This document shows positions 42,427-51,603 of a stretch of 57,864 nt of DNA, in pieces (the first letter of the stretch is position 1; every line of letters starts with the position of its first letter). The stretch lies in assembly GCF_018070565.1 (NCBI RefSeq), contig NZ_JAGPXL010000043.1, positions 1-57,864 on the forward strand, given 5' to 3'. The stretch is from Streptomyces sp. B93. GTDB taxonomy: Bacteria > Actinomycetota > Actinomycetes > Streptomycetales > Streptomycetaceae. Both the position numbers and the translations under genes were made by a program. The notes below the pieces were generated by a model. That model did not search any database. It saw nothing but the letters and a program-made list of their open reading frames with translations, and had not been told where the DNA came from.

Positions 42427-43755
42427 GTGTCCGAGTCCCGTATCCGCCGATCCCGCGTCCTGCTGGCCACGGCCACCCTGGTCGCGCTCACCGTGACGCT
42501 GCCCGCGCAGGCGGGCGCGCGGCCGCTGGGGAAGAAGGCGCCCGCGGCGGACGGTCTGCCCGCGGTCCGGCCGCTGGCCGAGACGGCGGCGCTGTACGAC
42601 GACGAGGAGGGCGGCAACGCGGACGCCGACGACCCGGCGATCTGGCGCAACGCCGCCGACCCCGGCCGCAGCCTGGTCGTCGCCACGGCCAAGGAGGGCG
42701 GCCTGCGCGTCTACGACCTGGACGCCCAGGAGATCCAGTCCGTCGCCGCCCCGGCCGGTCCGGGGCCCGACGACGCCCCCGGCCGGTTCAACAACGTCGA
42801 CCTGGTGCACGGTCTGAAGCTGTCCACCGGCCGGGCCGACCTCGCCGTCACCAGCGACCGCGGCAACGACCGGCTCCGCTTCTACCGCATCGACCGCGAC
42901 CGCAGCGGCGGTCCGCTCACCGACGTCACCGACCCGGCCGTGCCGCCCGTCTTCTCCGCCGGCCAGGAGGAGATCAACGAGCAGCGCACCGCCTACGGCC
43001 TCGCCACCTGGACCGACCGCTCGACCGGCCGCTCCTACGCGCTGGTCAGCCGTCGTGAGACCACCCGGGTCGCGCTCCTGGAACTGCTCCCGGGCCGCTC
43101 CGGCACGGTCTCCTACCGCACCGTCCGCACCCTCGACCTGCCGTCCGTCTTCCGGCTGCCCGACGGCACCTCCTGGACGCCGTGCCTGGAGCCCGGCGAG
43201 CTGCCCCAGGTCGAGGGCATGGTGGTCGACCCCGCGAACGGCGTCCTGTACGCCGGGCAGGAGGACGTCGGCATCTGGCGGATGCGCGCCGACCTCACCG
43301 GCAGGCCGCGGCTCATCGACAAGGTCCGCGAGTACGGCGTGCCCGGCACCTACGACGAGGAGACGGAGGAGTGCGCGGCGGGCGCCGACCCCGGCTTCGG
43401 CGGCAAGCGGCTCGCCGCGGACGTGGAGGGCCTGACCCTGATCCCCGAGTCCGGGGGCGACGGCTATCTGATCGCCTCCAGCCAGGGCGACGACACCTTC
43501 GCCGCCTACGACCGGGAGACCGGCGACGGCAACGAGTACGAGGGCGGCTTCCGGGTCGCCGCCGCCTCGGCGCGGCTCGACGGCTCCGAGGAGTGCGACG
43601 GCGCCGCCGCCGTGAACGCCCCGCTCGGCCGCCGCTACCCGAACGGACTGCTGGTGGTCCAGGACGGCGACGAGACCCCGCGGTCCGGTGGGCGTGAGGC
43701 CACCGGCTTCAAGTTCGTGGACCTCGCCGACGTCCTGGACGTGCTCGACGACTGA
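42427..43755 (+). CDS. secreted 3-phytase (beta-propeller type)
   Basis: 442 residues. Signal peptide (VLLATATLVALTVTLPAQAGA) then a beta-propeller phytase. Recognised blades: DDPAIWRNAADPGRSLVVATAKEGGLRVYDLDAQ, FNNVDLVHGLKL, DLAVTSDRGNDRLRFYRID, QVEGMVVDPANGVLYAGQEDVGIWRM, DVEGLTLIPESGGDGYLIASSQGDDTFAAY, FKFVDLADVLD. Acidic residues of these motifs hold Ca2+ ions that position phytate. It releases phosphate from myo-inositol hexakisphosphate outside the cell. GTG 42427 with GAAGGAG. Probably phosphate-regulated, though no clear PHO box was found. Confidence 0.93.
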   Translation: MSESRIRRSRVLLATATLVALTVTLPAQAGARPLGKKAPAADGLPAVRPLAETAALYDDEEGGNADADDPAIWRNAADPGRSLVVATAKEGGLRVYDLDAQEIQSVAAPAGPGPDDAPGRFNNVDLVHGLKLSTGRADLAVTSDRGNDRLRFYRIDRDRSGGPLTDVTDPAVPPVFSAGQEEINEQRTAYGLATWTDRSTGRSYALVSRRETTRVALLELLPGRSGTVSYRTVRTLDLPSVFRLPDGTSWTPCLEPGELPQVEGMVVDPANGVLYAGQEDVGIWRMRADLTGRPRLIDKVREYGVPGTYDEETEECAAGADPGFGGKRLAADVEGLTLIPESGGDGYLIASSQGDDTFAAYDRETGDGNEYEGGFRVAAASARLDGSEECDGAAAVNAPLGRRYPNGLLVVQDGDETPRSGGREATGFKFVDLADVLDVLDD

Positions 43756-43765
43756 GCACCGGGCC

Positions 43766-44506
43766 TCAGCCGACGCGGTGGACCAGCTGGCTCGTCAGCT
43801 CGTAGCGGGCGCCCACGACGGCCAGCTGCCCCGTCGCCACCCTGGCCGCCAGGTCGGGCTCGGCGGCGAGCTGGGAGCGGACGAGCCGGACGTTGGCGTC
43901 GATCGTGGCGTCGACGCGGGCGGCGCCCTCGACGGTGTGGTCGATGGCCGGGGCGATCCGGTCGGCCAGGTACTGGATGTGGGCGGGCAGCGGCTCGCCC
44001 GTCTCGTCCGCCTCCACGGCGGCGCCCACGGCGCCGCACGACTGGTGGCCGAGCACCATCACCAGCGGTATCGACAGTTCCAGCACGCCGTACGCGATGC
44101 TGCCGAGCACGGCCTCGTCCAGCACCTCGCCCGCCGAGCGGACGGTGAGCAGGTCGCCCAGGCCCTGGTCGAAGACCAGCTCCGGAGGGACCCGGGAGTC
44201 GACACAGCCGAGGATCACCGCGAACGGGTGCTGACCCGACGTCAGCGCCCGCCGGACGGCCGGTGTCTCGTCGGGGTGCCGTTCGCGGTAGGTGCGCCAG
44301 CGCAGATTGCCCCGCGCCAGTTCGCGCAGCGCCTGGTCGGGGGTGGTGGGCCGCGTCCGGGCCGCCGGTGCGGCGGGGGCGGCGGACGCGGGGGAGGCGA
44401 CGGCCGCGAGACCGGCGGTCGCGGCCCCGGTCAGTCCGGCGCGCAGCAGGGCGCGCCGCGCGGGGGCCGGCGTGGAGTGGGGGAAGGAATCCTGGGTCAC
44501 GGCCAT
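43766..44506 (-). CDS. beta-class carbonic anhydrase, Tat-exported
   Basis: 246 residues. A twin-arginine signal (ARRALLRAGLTGAATAGLAAVAS, cleavage near ASAAP) leads to a beta-carbonic anhydrase. Zinc ligands are Cys101 with Asp103-Arg105 in GCVDSR, and His154/Cys157 in GHQSCGAV. It interconverts CO2 and bicarbonate outside the membrane, unusual for this class, which is mainly cytoplasmic. ATG 44504-44506 puts the RR at residues 17-18; a longer frame exists but has no better ribosome-binding site. Convergent with the phytase gene, ten bases apart. Confidence 0.92.
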   Translation of the reverse strand: MAVTQDSFPHSTPAPARRALLRAGLTGAATAGLAAVASPASAAPAAPAARTRPTTPDQALRELARGNLRWRTYRERHPDETPAVRRALTSGQHPFAVILGCVDSRVPPELVFDQGLGDLLTVRSAGEVLDEAVLGSIAYGVLELSIPLVMVLGHQSCGAVGAAVEADETGEPLPAHIQYLADRIAPAIDHTVEGAARVDATIDANVRLVRSQLAAEPDLAARVATGQLAVVGARYELTSQLVHRVG

Positions 44507-44730
44507 GAACGTATGTCCGAGCCTCGAACTGATCATCCTGGTTACGGAATCATGGCCGGCCCTGGGTGAATCGTGATCGCTTCTTGAACCCCGCTTGGCC
44601 GTCCCGAGGTGGTTCCTTTCCCCGACCCGGCACATGCGGGCGCCCGGCGTCGCACACCCGCCATGGAATCCACCGGCTTGTTATGGTCATCCAGGGCAAA
44701 TCGGGCCAGTTGTCACCTTCAGGAGGCCGC

Positions 44731-46383
44731 GTGGACGGGGACTACTACGACCTGGGCACGCTCACCCGCCCGGTGACCACCAGCTCCGCCGAGGCCCAGC
44801 GGTGGTTCGACCGCGGGCTGGTGTGGACGTACGCCTTCCACCACGAGGAAGCCATCGCCTGCTTCGAGGCCGCCGTCGCGGCCGACCCCGACTGCGCGAT
44901 GGCCCACTGGGGCATCGCCTACGCCCTCGGCCCCAACTACAACAAGCCCTGGGACGCCTTCGACGCCGAGGAGACGACCCGCGCCGTCGACCGCGCCCAC
45001 ACCGCCGTCGAACACGCCCACCGCACGGCGGCCGAACACGCCACCCCCGTCGAACGCGCCCTGATCGCCGCGCTGCGCGCCCGCTACCCCCAGCCGGACG
45101 CCGTCGCCGACTGCTCGGTGTGGAACGAGCCCTACGCCGACGCCATGCGCGCCGCCTACGACCTCGCCCCCGACGACCCCGACGTCGCGACCCTGTACGC
45201 CGACGCGCTGATGAACCTCACCCCCTGGCAGCTGTGGGACATCACCACCGGCGAGCCCGCCCCCGGCTCCCGCACCGTCGAGGCAAAGGCGGTCCTCGAC
45301 CGCGCCCTCGCCACCGAGGACGGCGCCCGCCACCCCGGCATCCTGCACCTGTACATCCACCTGATGGAGATGTCGCCCGACCCCGAGCGTGCCCTCACGG
45401 TCGCCGACCGGCTGCGCGACCTCGTCCCCGACGCGGGCCACCTCCAGCACATGCCCTCGCACCTCGACGTGCTCTGCGGTGACTACCGGCGCGTGGTGGC
45501 CGCCAACACCGACGCCGTCGCCGCCGACGAGAAGTACCGCGAGCGCGCCGGGGCGATGAACTTCTACACCCTCTACCGGGTGCACAACCACCACTTCCGA
45601 ATCTACGGCGCGATGTTCCTCGGCCAGTCCCGCACCGCCCTGGAGGCCGCCGACGCCCTGGAAGCGGCCATCCCCGAGGAGCTGCTGCGGGTGCAGAGCC
45701 CGCCGATGGCGGACTGGCTGGAGAGCTTCGTCGCCATGCGGGTCCACGTACTGATCCGCTTCGGCCGCTGGGCGGACATCCTGGACCTGCCCCTGCCCGC
45801 CGACCGGGACCTGTACCGCGTCACCACCGCGATGCTGCGCTACGCCCGCGGGGTCGCCCTCTCCGCGACCGGCAGGACCGACGAGGCCGAGGCGGAGCGC
45901 GAACTGTTCCGCGAGGCCCTCGCACAGGTCCCCGAGAGCCGCACCCTGTTCAACAACCGCAGCGTCGACATCCTCGCCGTCGCCGCCGCCATGCTCGACG
46001 GCGAACTGGCCTACCGCAACGGCGAGTACGACACCGCCTTCGCCGCGCTGCGCCGCTCCGTCGAACTCGACGACAGCCTCCCCTACGACGAACCCTGGGG
46101 CTGGATGCAGCCCACCCGGCACGCCTACGGCGCCCTGCTGCTGGAACAGGGGCACGTCACGGAGGCGGAGGCGGTCTACCGCGCCGACCTCGGCCTCGAC
46201 GACAGCCTGCCGCGCGCCCTCCAACACCCCGGCAACGTCTGGTCCCTGCACGGCTTCCACGAGTGCCTGCACCGCCAGGGCAAGACGGCCGAGGCGCGGA
46301 TCGTCGCCCAGCAGCTGAAGATCGCCGCCGCGCTGGCGGACGTTCCCGTGGAGGCGTCCTGCTTCTGCCGCGGAGCTTCCTAA
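44731..46383 (+). CDS. TPR repeat protein
   Basis: 550 residues of tetratricopeptide-type helical pairs. Early part: SSAEAQRWFDRGLVWTYAFHHEEAIACFEAAVAADPDCAMAHWGIAYALGPNY, a TPR unit. HPGILHLYIHLMEMSPDPERAL and GHLQHMPSHLDVLCGDY carry several His residues reminiscent of metal sites in this family. Later: YRNGEYDTAFAALRRSVELDDSL and LLLEQGHVTEAEAVYRADLGLD. The protein probably binds a partner peptide or acts as a scaffold; no enzymatic motif is certain. GTG 44731 with AGGAGG. 52 bases upstream of htpG, likely the same transcript. Confidence 0.88.
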   Translation: MDGDYYDLGTLTRPVTTSSAEAQRWFDRGLVWTYAFHHEEAIACFEAAVAADPDCAMAHWGIAYALGPNYNKPWDAFDAEETTRAVDRAHTAVEHAHRTAAEHATPVERALIAALRARYPQPDAVADCSVWNEPYADAMRAAYDLAPDDPDVATLYADALMNLTPWQLWDITTGEPAPGSRTVEAKAVLDRALATEDGARHPGILHLYIHLMEMSPDPERALTVADRLRDLVPDAGHLQHMPSHLDVLCGDYRRVVAANTDAVAADEKYRERAGAMNFYTLYRVHNHHFRIYGAMFLGQSRTALEAADALEAAIPEELLRVQSPPMADWLESFVAMRVHVLIRFGRWADILDLPLPADRDLYRVTTAMLRYARGVALSATGRTDEAEAERELFREALAQVPESRTLFNNRSVDILAVAAAMLDGELAYRNGEYDTAFAALRRSVELDDSLPYDEPWGWMQPTRHAYGALLLEQGHVTEAEAVYRADLGLDDSLPRALQHPGNVWSLHGFHECLHRQGKTAEARIVAQQLKIAAALADVPVEASCFCRGAS

Positions 46384-46435
46384 CATGGTGGCGTACCACG
46401 TCCGCGACCCGTGACCTGTGAGGTACTCGCGAACC

Positions 46436-48322
46436 ATGCCGACCGAAACGTTTGAGTTCCAAGTCGAGGCCCGTCAGCTGCTCCAGCTGATGATCCACTC
46501 GATCTACTCGAACCGTGACGTGTTCCTGCGCGAACTCGTCTCCAACGCCTCCGACGCGCTCGACAAGCTCCGTATCGCCGCCCTGCGGGACGACACCCTC
46601 GGCGCCGACGTCTCGGACCTGCACATCGAGATCGCGGCCGACCCCGAGGCCCGCACCCTCACCGTGCGGGACAACGGCATCGGGATGTCGTACGACGAGG
46701 TGGCCGAACTCATCGGCACCATCGCCAACTCGGGCACCGCGAAACTGCTGAAGGAGCTGCGCGAGGCGCAGGACGCCGCCGGGGCGGAGGGCCTGATCGG
46801 GCAGTTCGGCGTCGGCTTCTACGCCAGCTTCATGGTGGCCGACGAGGTCACCCTGGTCACCCGGCGCGCGGGCGAGGGCGGCGGCACCCGCTGGACGTCC
46901 CGCGGCGAGGGCACGTACACCCTGGAGCGGCTCGACGAGGACGCCCCGCAGGGCACCTCGGTCACCCTGCACCTCAAGCCCGCCGATCCCGACGACCAAC
47001 TGCCGGACTACACGGCCGACTTCAAGCTCCGCGAGATCGTCAAGCGGTACTCGGACTTCATCACCTGGCCCATCCGGCTGGCGTCCGCCGCCGAGGGCGA
47101 CGCGGAGCCGCTGAACTCGATGAAGGCGCTGTGGGCGCGCTCGCGCGAGGAGGTGTCCGACGACGAGTACCACGAGCTGTACAAGCACATCAGCCACGAC
47201 TGGCGCGACCCGCTGGAGACGGTCCGCCTCCAGGCCGAGGGCACCTTCGAGTACCAGGCGCTGCTGTTCCTGCCGTCGCACGCCCCGCACGACCTGTTCA
47301 CCCGGGACCACCGGCGCGGTGTGCAGCTGTACGTGAAGCGCGTGTTCATCATGGACGACTGCGAGGCGCTGCTGCCGTCGTACCTGCGCTTCGTCAAGGG
47401 CGTGGTGGACGCGGCGGACCTCTCGCTGAACGTGTCACGGGAGATCCTCCAGCAGGACCGGCAGATCCAGCGGATGAACCGGCGCCTGGCGAAGAAGGTC
47501 CTCGCCACGGTGAAGGACATGATGACCTCCGCCCCGGACAAGTACGCCACGTTCTGGCGGGAGTTCGGAGCCGCCCTGAAGGAGGGCCTGGTCACCGACC
47601 CCGAGAACCGCGACGCCATCCTCGCCGCGTCGACGTTCCCGAGCACCCACCACGACAGCGAGCCGACCACGCTCAAGGACTACGTCGAGCGGATGAAGGA
47701 CGGACAGTCCGACATCTACTACATGTGCGGCGAGTCCCGGCAGGGCATCGAGAACTCCCCGCACATGGAGGCCTTCCGCGCCAAGGGCGTCGAGGTGCTG
47801 CTGCTCACCGACCCCGTCGACGAGGTCTGGGTCGAGGCGGTGGGCGAGTACGACGGCAGGCCGCTGCGCTCCGTCGCCAAGGGCGACATCGACCTCGGGG
47901 ACGAGGAGGGCGACGGCGCCGACGCCGAGCGGGAGAAGCGGAACGAGGAGTACGCCGCCCTGCTCGGCTGGATGACCGAGCAACTGGGGGACGACGTCAA
48001 GGAGGTGCGGCTGTCGTCGCGGCTGACGGTCTCCCCGGCCTGCGTCGTCTCCGACGCGCACGACATCACCCCGGCGCTGGAGAACATGTACCGCGCGATG
48101 GGCCAGGAGGTCCCGCCGACCAAGCGCATCCTCGAACTCAACCCCGGGCACCTGCTGGTCAAGGGCCTGAAGCAGGCCTTCGACGAACGGGAGGACCGCA
48201 CGGGGCTCGCCGAGTCCGCGGAACTCCTGCACGGTCTCGCGGTGCTCGCCGAGGGCGGCCAGCCGAAGGACCCCGCGCGCTTCGTCCGGCTGATGGCGGA
48301 CCGTCTGGAGCGCGCCCTGTAG
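46436..48322 (+). CDS. htpG: HtpG, Hsp90-type chaperone
   Basis: 628 residues, the normal length. Full Hsp90: N-terminal GHKL ATPase ([46 protein letters not shown]), middle domain with [10 protein letters not shown], and the C-terminal dimerisation part. [12 protein letters not shown] and [14 protein letters not shown] are typical conserved sections. It refolds clients in the cytoplasm under heat or oxidative stress. ATG 46436 is favoured by family alignment, with GAGG upstream at moderate distance. No HAIR or CIRCE element was found in the short upstream spacer, so it may be driven from the TPR gene. A terminator follows. Confidence 0.96.
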
Positions 48323-48331
48323 CGAGGCGAC

Positions 48332-48358
48332 GGCGGGCGGCACCGGGTGCCGCCCGCC
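48332..48358. terminator. bidirectional terminator after htpG
   Basis: GGCGGGCGGCACC (48332-48344) and GGTGCCGCCCGCC (48346-48358) are complementary over 13 bases around one base, nine bases beyond the htpG stop and 17 before the MFS stop on the other strand. Confidence 0.75.
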
Positions 48359-48374
48359 CTGGACCGGCCCCGAA

Positions 48375-49727
48375 TCAGTCCGCGGCGCCCGCGAGGACCG
48401 CCCGCTGCCGGGGGACCGGCCCACGTCCCGCCCGCCGCGCCAGCGGTACCAGCGAGATGGCGACCGCGCCCAGCACGGCGGCCACGGCGAAGGTGGTGAA
48501 GCCGAGCCCGGCGTCGCCACCCGCGATCACCATGCCGCCCAGCCACGGACCGACCACCGCGCCGGTGCGGCCCACACCGGTCACCCAGCCGAGCCCGGTG
48601 GCCCGCTCGCCCGGCGCGTACACCCGGGAGGTGGCCGCGTAGACCATCACCTGGGCGCTGAACAGCCACACGCCGGTGATGAAGACGACGGTGTACGCCA
48701 CCCCGAGCGGCAGCTGGGCGCGGAGCAGGAAGGCACCGGCGGCGGTCAGCAGGAACCAGGTCGCCGACACCTTGACCGGCCCGAACCGGTCCGCGGTGCG
48801 GCCCGCGACCAGCATGCCGACGATGCCGCCCGCGTTGATCACCATCAGGAAGGTGACGGACGAGGAGAGCGAGTAGCCGGAGGCCCGCATCAGCTCGGGC
48901 AGCCAGGTGGAGACGCCGTAGACCAGCAGCAGACCGGCGAAGGACGCGACCCACAGCAGCGGGGTGGCGAGCCGGGTGCCCGGCGCGAACAGGGCGCCGA
49001 TGGCGGTCATCCGGCCCTTGGCGCCCGCCTCGGGCGCCTCGGCGGCGACGGGACGGTCCAGCCCGTAGCGGTCGGCGACCGCGTACGCCTGGTCGGCGCG
49101 GCCCTTGGCGAAGAGCACGCCCGGCGACTCCGGCAACCACCGGGTCACCAGCGGCACGGCGATCACCGCGGGCAGCACGCCCGCCCAGAACACCCAGCGC
49201 CAGCCGTGCTCGGGGGCGACAGCCAGACCGATGCCGGTCGCGGCCATGCCGCCCGCGTGGTACGAGGTCATCATCAGGCCGGTGGCCAGCGCCGCCCGGC
49301 GCGGTGGCGCGAACTCGGCGACGATCGCCAGGCCGATCGGCATCAGCCCGCCGAGGCCCAGGCCGGACAGGAACCGCCCGGCCCCGAACACCTCGGCACC
49401 CGGCGCCGCCGCGCACAGCGCCGATCCGAGCGAGAAGAGCACGACACTGCCGGTCACCAGCGGCTTGCGGCCGAGCCAGTCGGTGAGGGTACCGGCGGCG
49501 AGCGCGCCGATCAGCATGCCGAAGGTGGTCCAGCTGCCCACGGTCCCGGCGGTGCCGGGGGAGAAGCCGAGGCCGGGGTCGTCGAGCAGGTGCGGCATCA
49601 CGGCGCCGTAGATGTTGACGTCCATGCCGTCGAAGAAGACGGCCAGCCAGCACAGCGCGATGACGGGGGCCACGGTCCGGAACGAGCGGCTCGGCGGGGA
49701 CGCGGAGGCTGTCACTGGGGAACCCAC
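48375..49727 (-). CDS. AAHS-family MFS transporter (aromatic acid:H+ symporter type)
   Basis: 450 residues, twelve membrane helices. The first helix VIALCWLAVFFDGMDVNIYGAVMP carries the Asp/Gly pattern (FDGMD) of aromatic acid symporters such as PcaK and BenK. The A-like loop is GTLTDWLGRKPLV, and RFLSGLGLGGLMPIGLAIVAEFAP is the family motif around helices 4-5. It should import 4-hydroxybenzoate, gentisate or related acids. GTG 49725-49727 has GAAAG upstream. No ring-cleavage genes are near; on the divergent side only a start-like fragment remains. Confidence 0.92.
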   Translation of the reverse strand: MGSPVTASASPPSRSFRTVAPVIALCWLAVFFDGMDVNIYGAVMPHLLDDPGLGFSPGTAGTVGSWTTFGMLIGALAAGTLTDWLGRKPLVTGSVVLFSLGSALCAAAPGAEVFGAGRFLSGLGLGGLMPIGLAIVAEFAPPRRAALATGLMMTSYHAGGMAATGIGLAVAPEHGWRWVFWAGVLPAVIAVPLVTRWLPESPGVLFAKGRADQAYAVADRYGLDRPVAAEAPEAGAKGRMTAIGALFAPGTRLATPLLWVASFAGLLLVYGVSTWLPELMRASGYSLSSSVTFLMVINAGGIVGMLVAGRTADRFGPVKVSATWFLLTAAGAFLLRAQLPLGVAYTVVFITGVWLFSAQVMVYAATSRVYAPGERATGLGWVTGVGRTGAVVGPWLGGMVIAGGDAGLGFTTFAVAAVLGAVAISLVPLARRAGRGPVPRQRAVLAGAAD

Positions 49728-49776
49728 TTTCTTTCACGGCGTCGTGAAGAGCGAGGCGGCGGCTCTGGTTTACTCC

Positions 49777-49813
49777 CGTGAGTGTTCGTCTGGTGAAGAA
49801 AATGTCACTCACG
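49777..49813. promoter_or_regulatory. inverted repeat in the MFS upstream region
   Basis: CGTGAGTG (49777-49784) and CACTCACG (49806-49813) are perfect inverted repeats 21 bases apart, in the only AT-rich stretch of the region, 50-86 bases upstream of the MFS start. It is likely a regulator site for the transporter and for a formerly divergent gene. Confidence 0.5.
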
Positions 49814-49886
49814 TGGTGGAAGGAGAGTCTCCGCATGGCTCCCGCCGCTGTCAACGGTCTGGGCCCGGAGACCGCTCAGCGACCGC

Positions 49887-50690
49887 TCAGAGCGTGGCCG
49901 CGTGATCGGGGACGTAGTTCTGGAGGTCGCGCGGTGGCCGCTGGTAGCCCTTCGACGCCGGCCGCTTCGGCAGGTCGAGCACCGGCGGCTCCACGTCCTG
50001 GTACGGCACCGACTCCAGCAGGTGGGCGATCATGTTCAGCCGCGCCCGGCGCTTGTCGTCGCTCTCGACGACGTACCACGGCGCCTCGGTGATGTCGGTG
50101 TGCACCAGCATCTCGTCCTTGGCGCGGGAGTAGTCCTCCCAGCGGGTGATCGACTCCAGGTCCATCGGCGAGAGTTTCCAGCGTCGCAGGGGATCCTCCA
50201 GGCGCCGCTGGAAGCGCTCCTGCTGCGCCGCGTCGCTCACCGAGAACCAGTACTTGCGCAGCATGATCCCGTCCTCCACCAGCATCCGTTCGAAGATCGG
50301 GCACTGGCGCAGGAACAGCTGGTACTCCTCCTTGGTGCAGAAGCCCATCACGTGCTCGACCCCGGCGCGGTTGTACCAGCTGCGGTCGAACAGCACGATC
50401 TCGCCCGCGGCGGGCAACTGCTCGACGTACCGCTGGAAGTACCACTGGGTGCGCTCGCGCTCGGTCGGTTTCGGCAGCGCCGCGATGCGGGCCACGCGCG
50501 GGTTCAGGTGCTCCGTGACGCGCTTGATCGTGCCGCCCTTGCCCGCCGCGTCCCGCCCCTCGAAGATCACGACCAGCCGGGCGCCCTCCGCGCGCACCCA
50601 CTCCTGGAGCTTCACCAGCTCCGTCTGGAGCCGCAGCAGTTCCTTCTCGTACGTCTTGCGCGGAACCTTCTCGGTCTTCTCCTCGGCCAT
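49887..50690 (-). CDS. polyphosphate kinase 2 (PPK2)
   Basis: 267 residues. The Walker A motif GRDAAGKGG is at 45-53 and the Walker B/catalytic strand is EIVLFDRSWYNRAGVEHVMGF. YFQRYVEQLP, RKYWFSVSDAAQQERFQRRL, DLESITRWEDYSRAKDEML and APWYVVESDDKRRARLNMI are standard PPK2 blocks. It uses polyphosphate to phosphorylate ADP or GDP (or the reverse) in the cytoplasm. ATG 50688-50690. Divergent from the Cys-rich protein gene. Polyphosphate use fits the stress and phosphate genes nearby (phytase). Confidence 0.95.
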   Translation of the reverse strand: MAEEKTEKVPRKTYEKELLRLQTELVKLQEWVRAEGARLVVIFEGRDAAGKGGTIKRVTEHLNPRVARIAALPKPTERERTQWYFQRYVEQLPAAGEIVLFDRSWYNRAGVEHVMGFCTKEEYQLFLRQCPIFERMLVEDGIMLRKYWFSVSDAAQQERFQRRLEDPLRRWKLSPMDLESITRWEDYSRAKDEMLVHTDITEAPWYVVESDDKRRARLNMIAHLLESVPYQDVEPPVLDLPKRPASKGYQRPPRDLQNYVPDHAATL

Positions 50691-50840
50691 GCCGCCCGCC
50701 CTCACCGCCACAGATGTCGAACAACTGAACGTCACGCTACTTTCCGGCGACCTCCGGCGCATGCCGTACCCCCGTGTTTGTCGCCGGGTGGGCGGGCTAG
50801 TCGCCAGGGGAGTCGGAAACCCAACCGAAGGAGACCCGTC

Positions 50841-51248
50841 ATGGCCACCGTCAAGGACATGCTCGCGACCTACCCGGCCGACCTCGGCGGCGTCGACCGC
50901 GAGAAGCTCACCCGCTGCATCGAGGAGTGCATCGCCTGCGCCCAGGCGTGCACGGCGTGCGCGGACGCCTGTCTGTCCGAGGGCATGGTCGGCGAGCTGA
51001 CCAAGTGCATCCGCACCGACATGGACTGCGCCGACATCTGCAACGCCACCGCGTCCGTGCTCTCCCGGCACACCGGCTACGACGCCAACGTCACCCGCGC
51101 GATCCTGGCCGCCTGCGCCACCGCCTGCAAGGCCTGCGGCGACGAGTGCGCCGCCCACGCGGACCAGCACGAGCACTGCCGGCTGTGCGCCGAGGCCTGC
51201 CGCCGCTGCGAGCAGGCGTGCAACGAGCTGGTCGAGGCCCTCGGCTGA
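50841..51248 (+). CDS. Cys-rich four-helix bundle metal-binding (copper storage-like) protein
   Basis: 135 residues with about twenty cysteines arranged in helical CxxxC spacing: CIEECIACAQACTACADACL, TDMDCADICNA, ACATACKACGDECAAHADQ, HCRLCAEACRRCEQACNEL. This is the DUF326/Csp-type four-helix bundle, in which Cys lines the core and binds many Cu(I) ions. No export signal is seen, so it is a cytosolic form (Csp3-like). ATG 50841 has GAAGGAGAC. A weakly SigB-like promoter (GTTTG-N14-GGCTAG) lies at 50776-50800. It is separated by 145 bases from the peptide operon and need not belong to it. Confidence 0.88.
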   Translation: MATVKDMLATYPADLGGVDREKLTRCIEECIACAQACTACADACLSEGMVGELTKCIRTDMDCADICNATASVLSRHTGYDANVTRAILAACATACKACGDECAAHADQHEHCRLCAEACRRCEQACNELVEALG

Positions 51249-51328
51249 GGGCCTCCGCGGTCCCGCGCAGGCCGCTTGGGCCTTCACATGTTGAAAGAGT
51301 GAAATAAGAGAAAAGGGAGGCTGATTGA

Positions 51329-51463
51329 ATGTTATGTCCGTTATGGGGCACTTGCGAAGTGAGACACAGGACATCCAAAGGGAGATGCGACCCATGCGTT
51401 ACACCGAGAAGCTCACCGAGGAAGTCACCCGTATCGACGCCCCCGAGATCGAGGCGGCACTGA
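51329..51463 (+). other. possible leader ORF with two TTA codons
   Basis: ATG 51329 lies eight bases after a strong AAAAGGGAGG (51311-51320) and opens 44 codons, MLCPLWGTCEVRHRTSKGRC and more, ending at TGA 51461-51463. Codons 2 and 5 are TTA, the rare leucine codon read by the bldA tRNA. It overlaps the start of the peptide gene in another frame. The codon bias of the second half is the shadow of the peptide gene, so translation is unproven. An in-frame longer start of the peptide itself at 51334 competes for the same ribosome-binding site. Confidence 0.35.
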
Positions 51464-51582
51464 ACCCGGCCGAGGCCGACGGCGTCTTCCGCGACAGCCG
51501 TGAGTGCGCCGCCCTGGCCCTCCAGTCCGGGACCACCACCCTGCTGCTCTCGCCGCCGACCCCGCGCCCGAAGAAGGGCTGA
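51394..51582 (+). CDS. 62-residue putative precursor peptide
   Basis: The peptide opens MRYTEKLTEEVTRIDAPEIE and ends SGTTTLLLSPPTPRPKKG. The first 37 residues are acidic and helical, like a leader. A single Cys (residue 38), then ALALQSG, a hydrophobic Thr/Leu run and a basic Pro-Lys tail follow, a plausible core. No membrane segment or lanthipeptide-type GG site. ATG 51394 follows AAAGGGAG; an in-frame start at 51334 would add 20 residues. It lies 21 bases ahead of four overlapping genes, so it appears to be the substrate of that operon. Its chemistry is unknown. Confidence 0.65.
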   Translation: MRYTEKLTEEVTRIDAPEIEAALNPAEADGVFRDSRECAALALQSGTTTLLLSPPTPRPKKG

Positions 51583-51603
51583 CGGACCGACGGGAGCGAT
51601 GAG

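Noticed and set aside
44719..46437. Long minus-strand open frame opposite the TPR protein gene
   Set aside because: Product is Val/Gly-rich with no motif; the plus-strand TPR repeats and AGGAGG start are convincing.
50776..50800. SigB-type promoter before the Cys-rich protein (GTTTG-N14-GGCTAG)
   Set aside because: The -10 deviates from GGGTA; mentioned only as a weak possibility in the gene entry.
50841..51248. Cys-rich protein as part of the peptide operon
   Set aside because: 145 bases of AT-rich promoter-like DNA separate them and the protein fits copper storage by itself.
51394..51582. Classical lanthipeptide, lasso peptide or thiopeptide precursor
   Set aside because: No GG or LanC/LanM/B1/B2/YcaO partner gene; only one Cys and a core that does not fit these classes.
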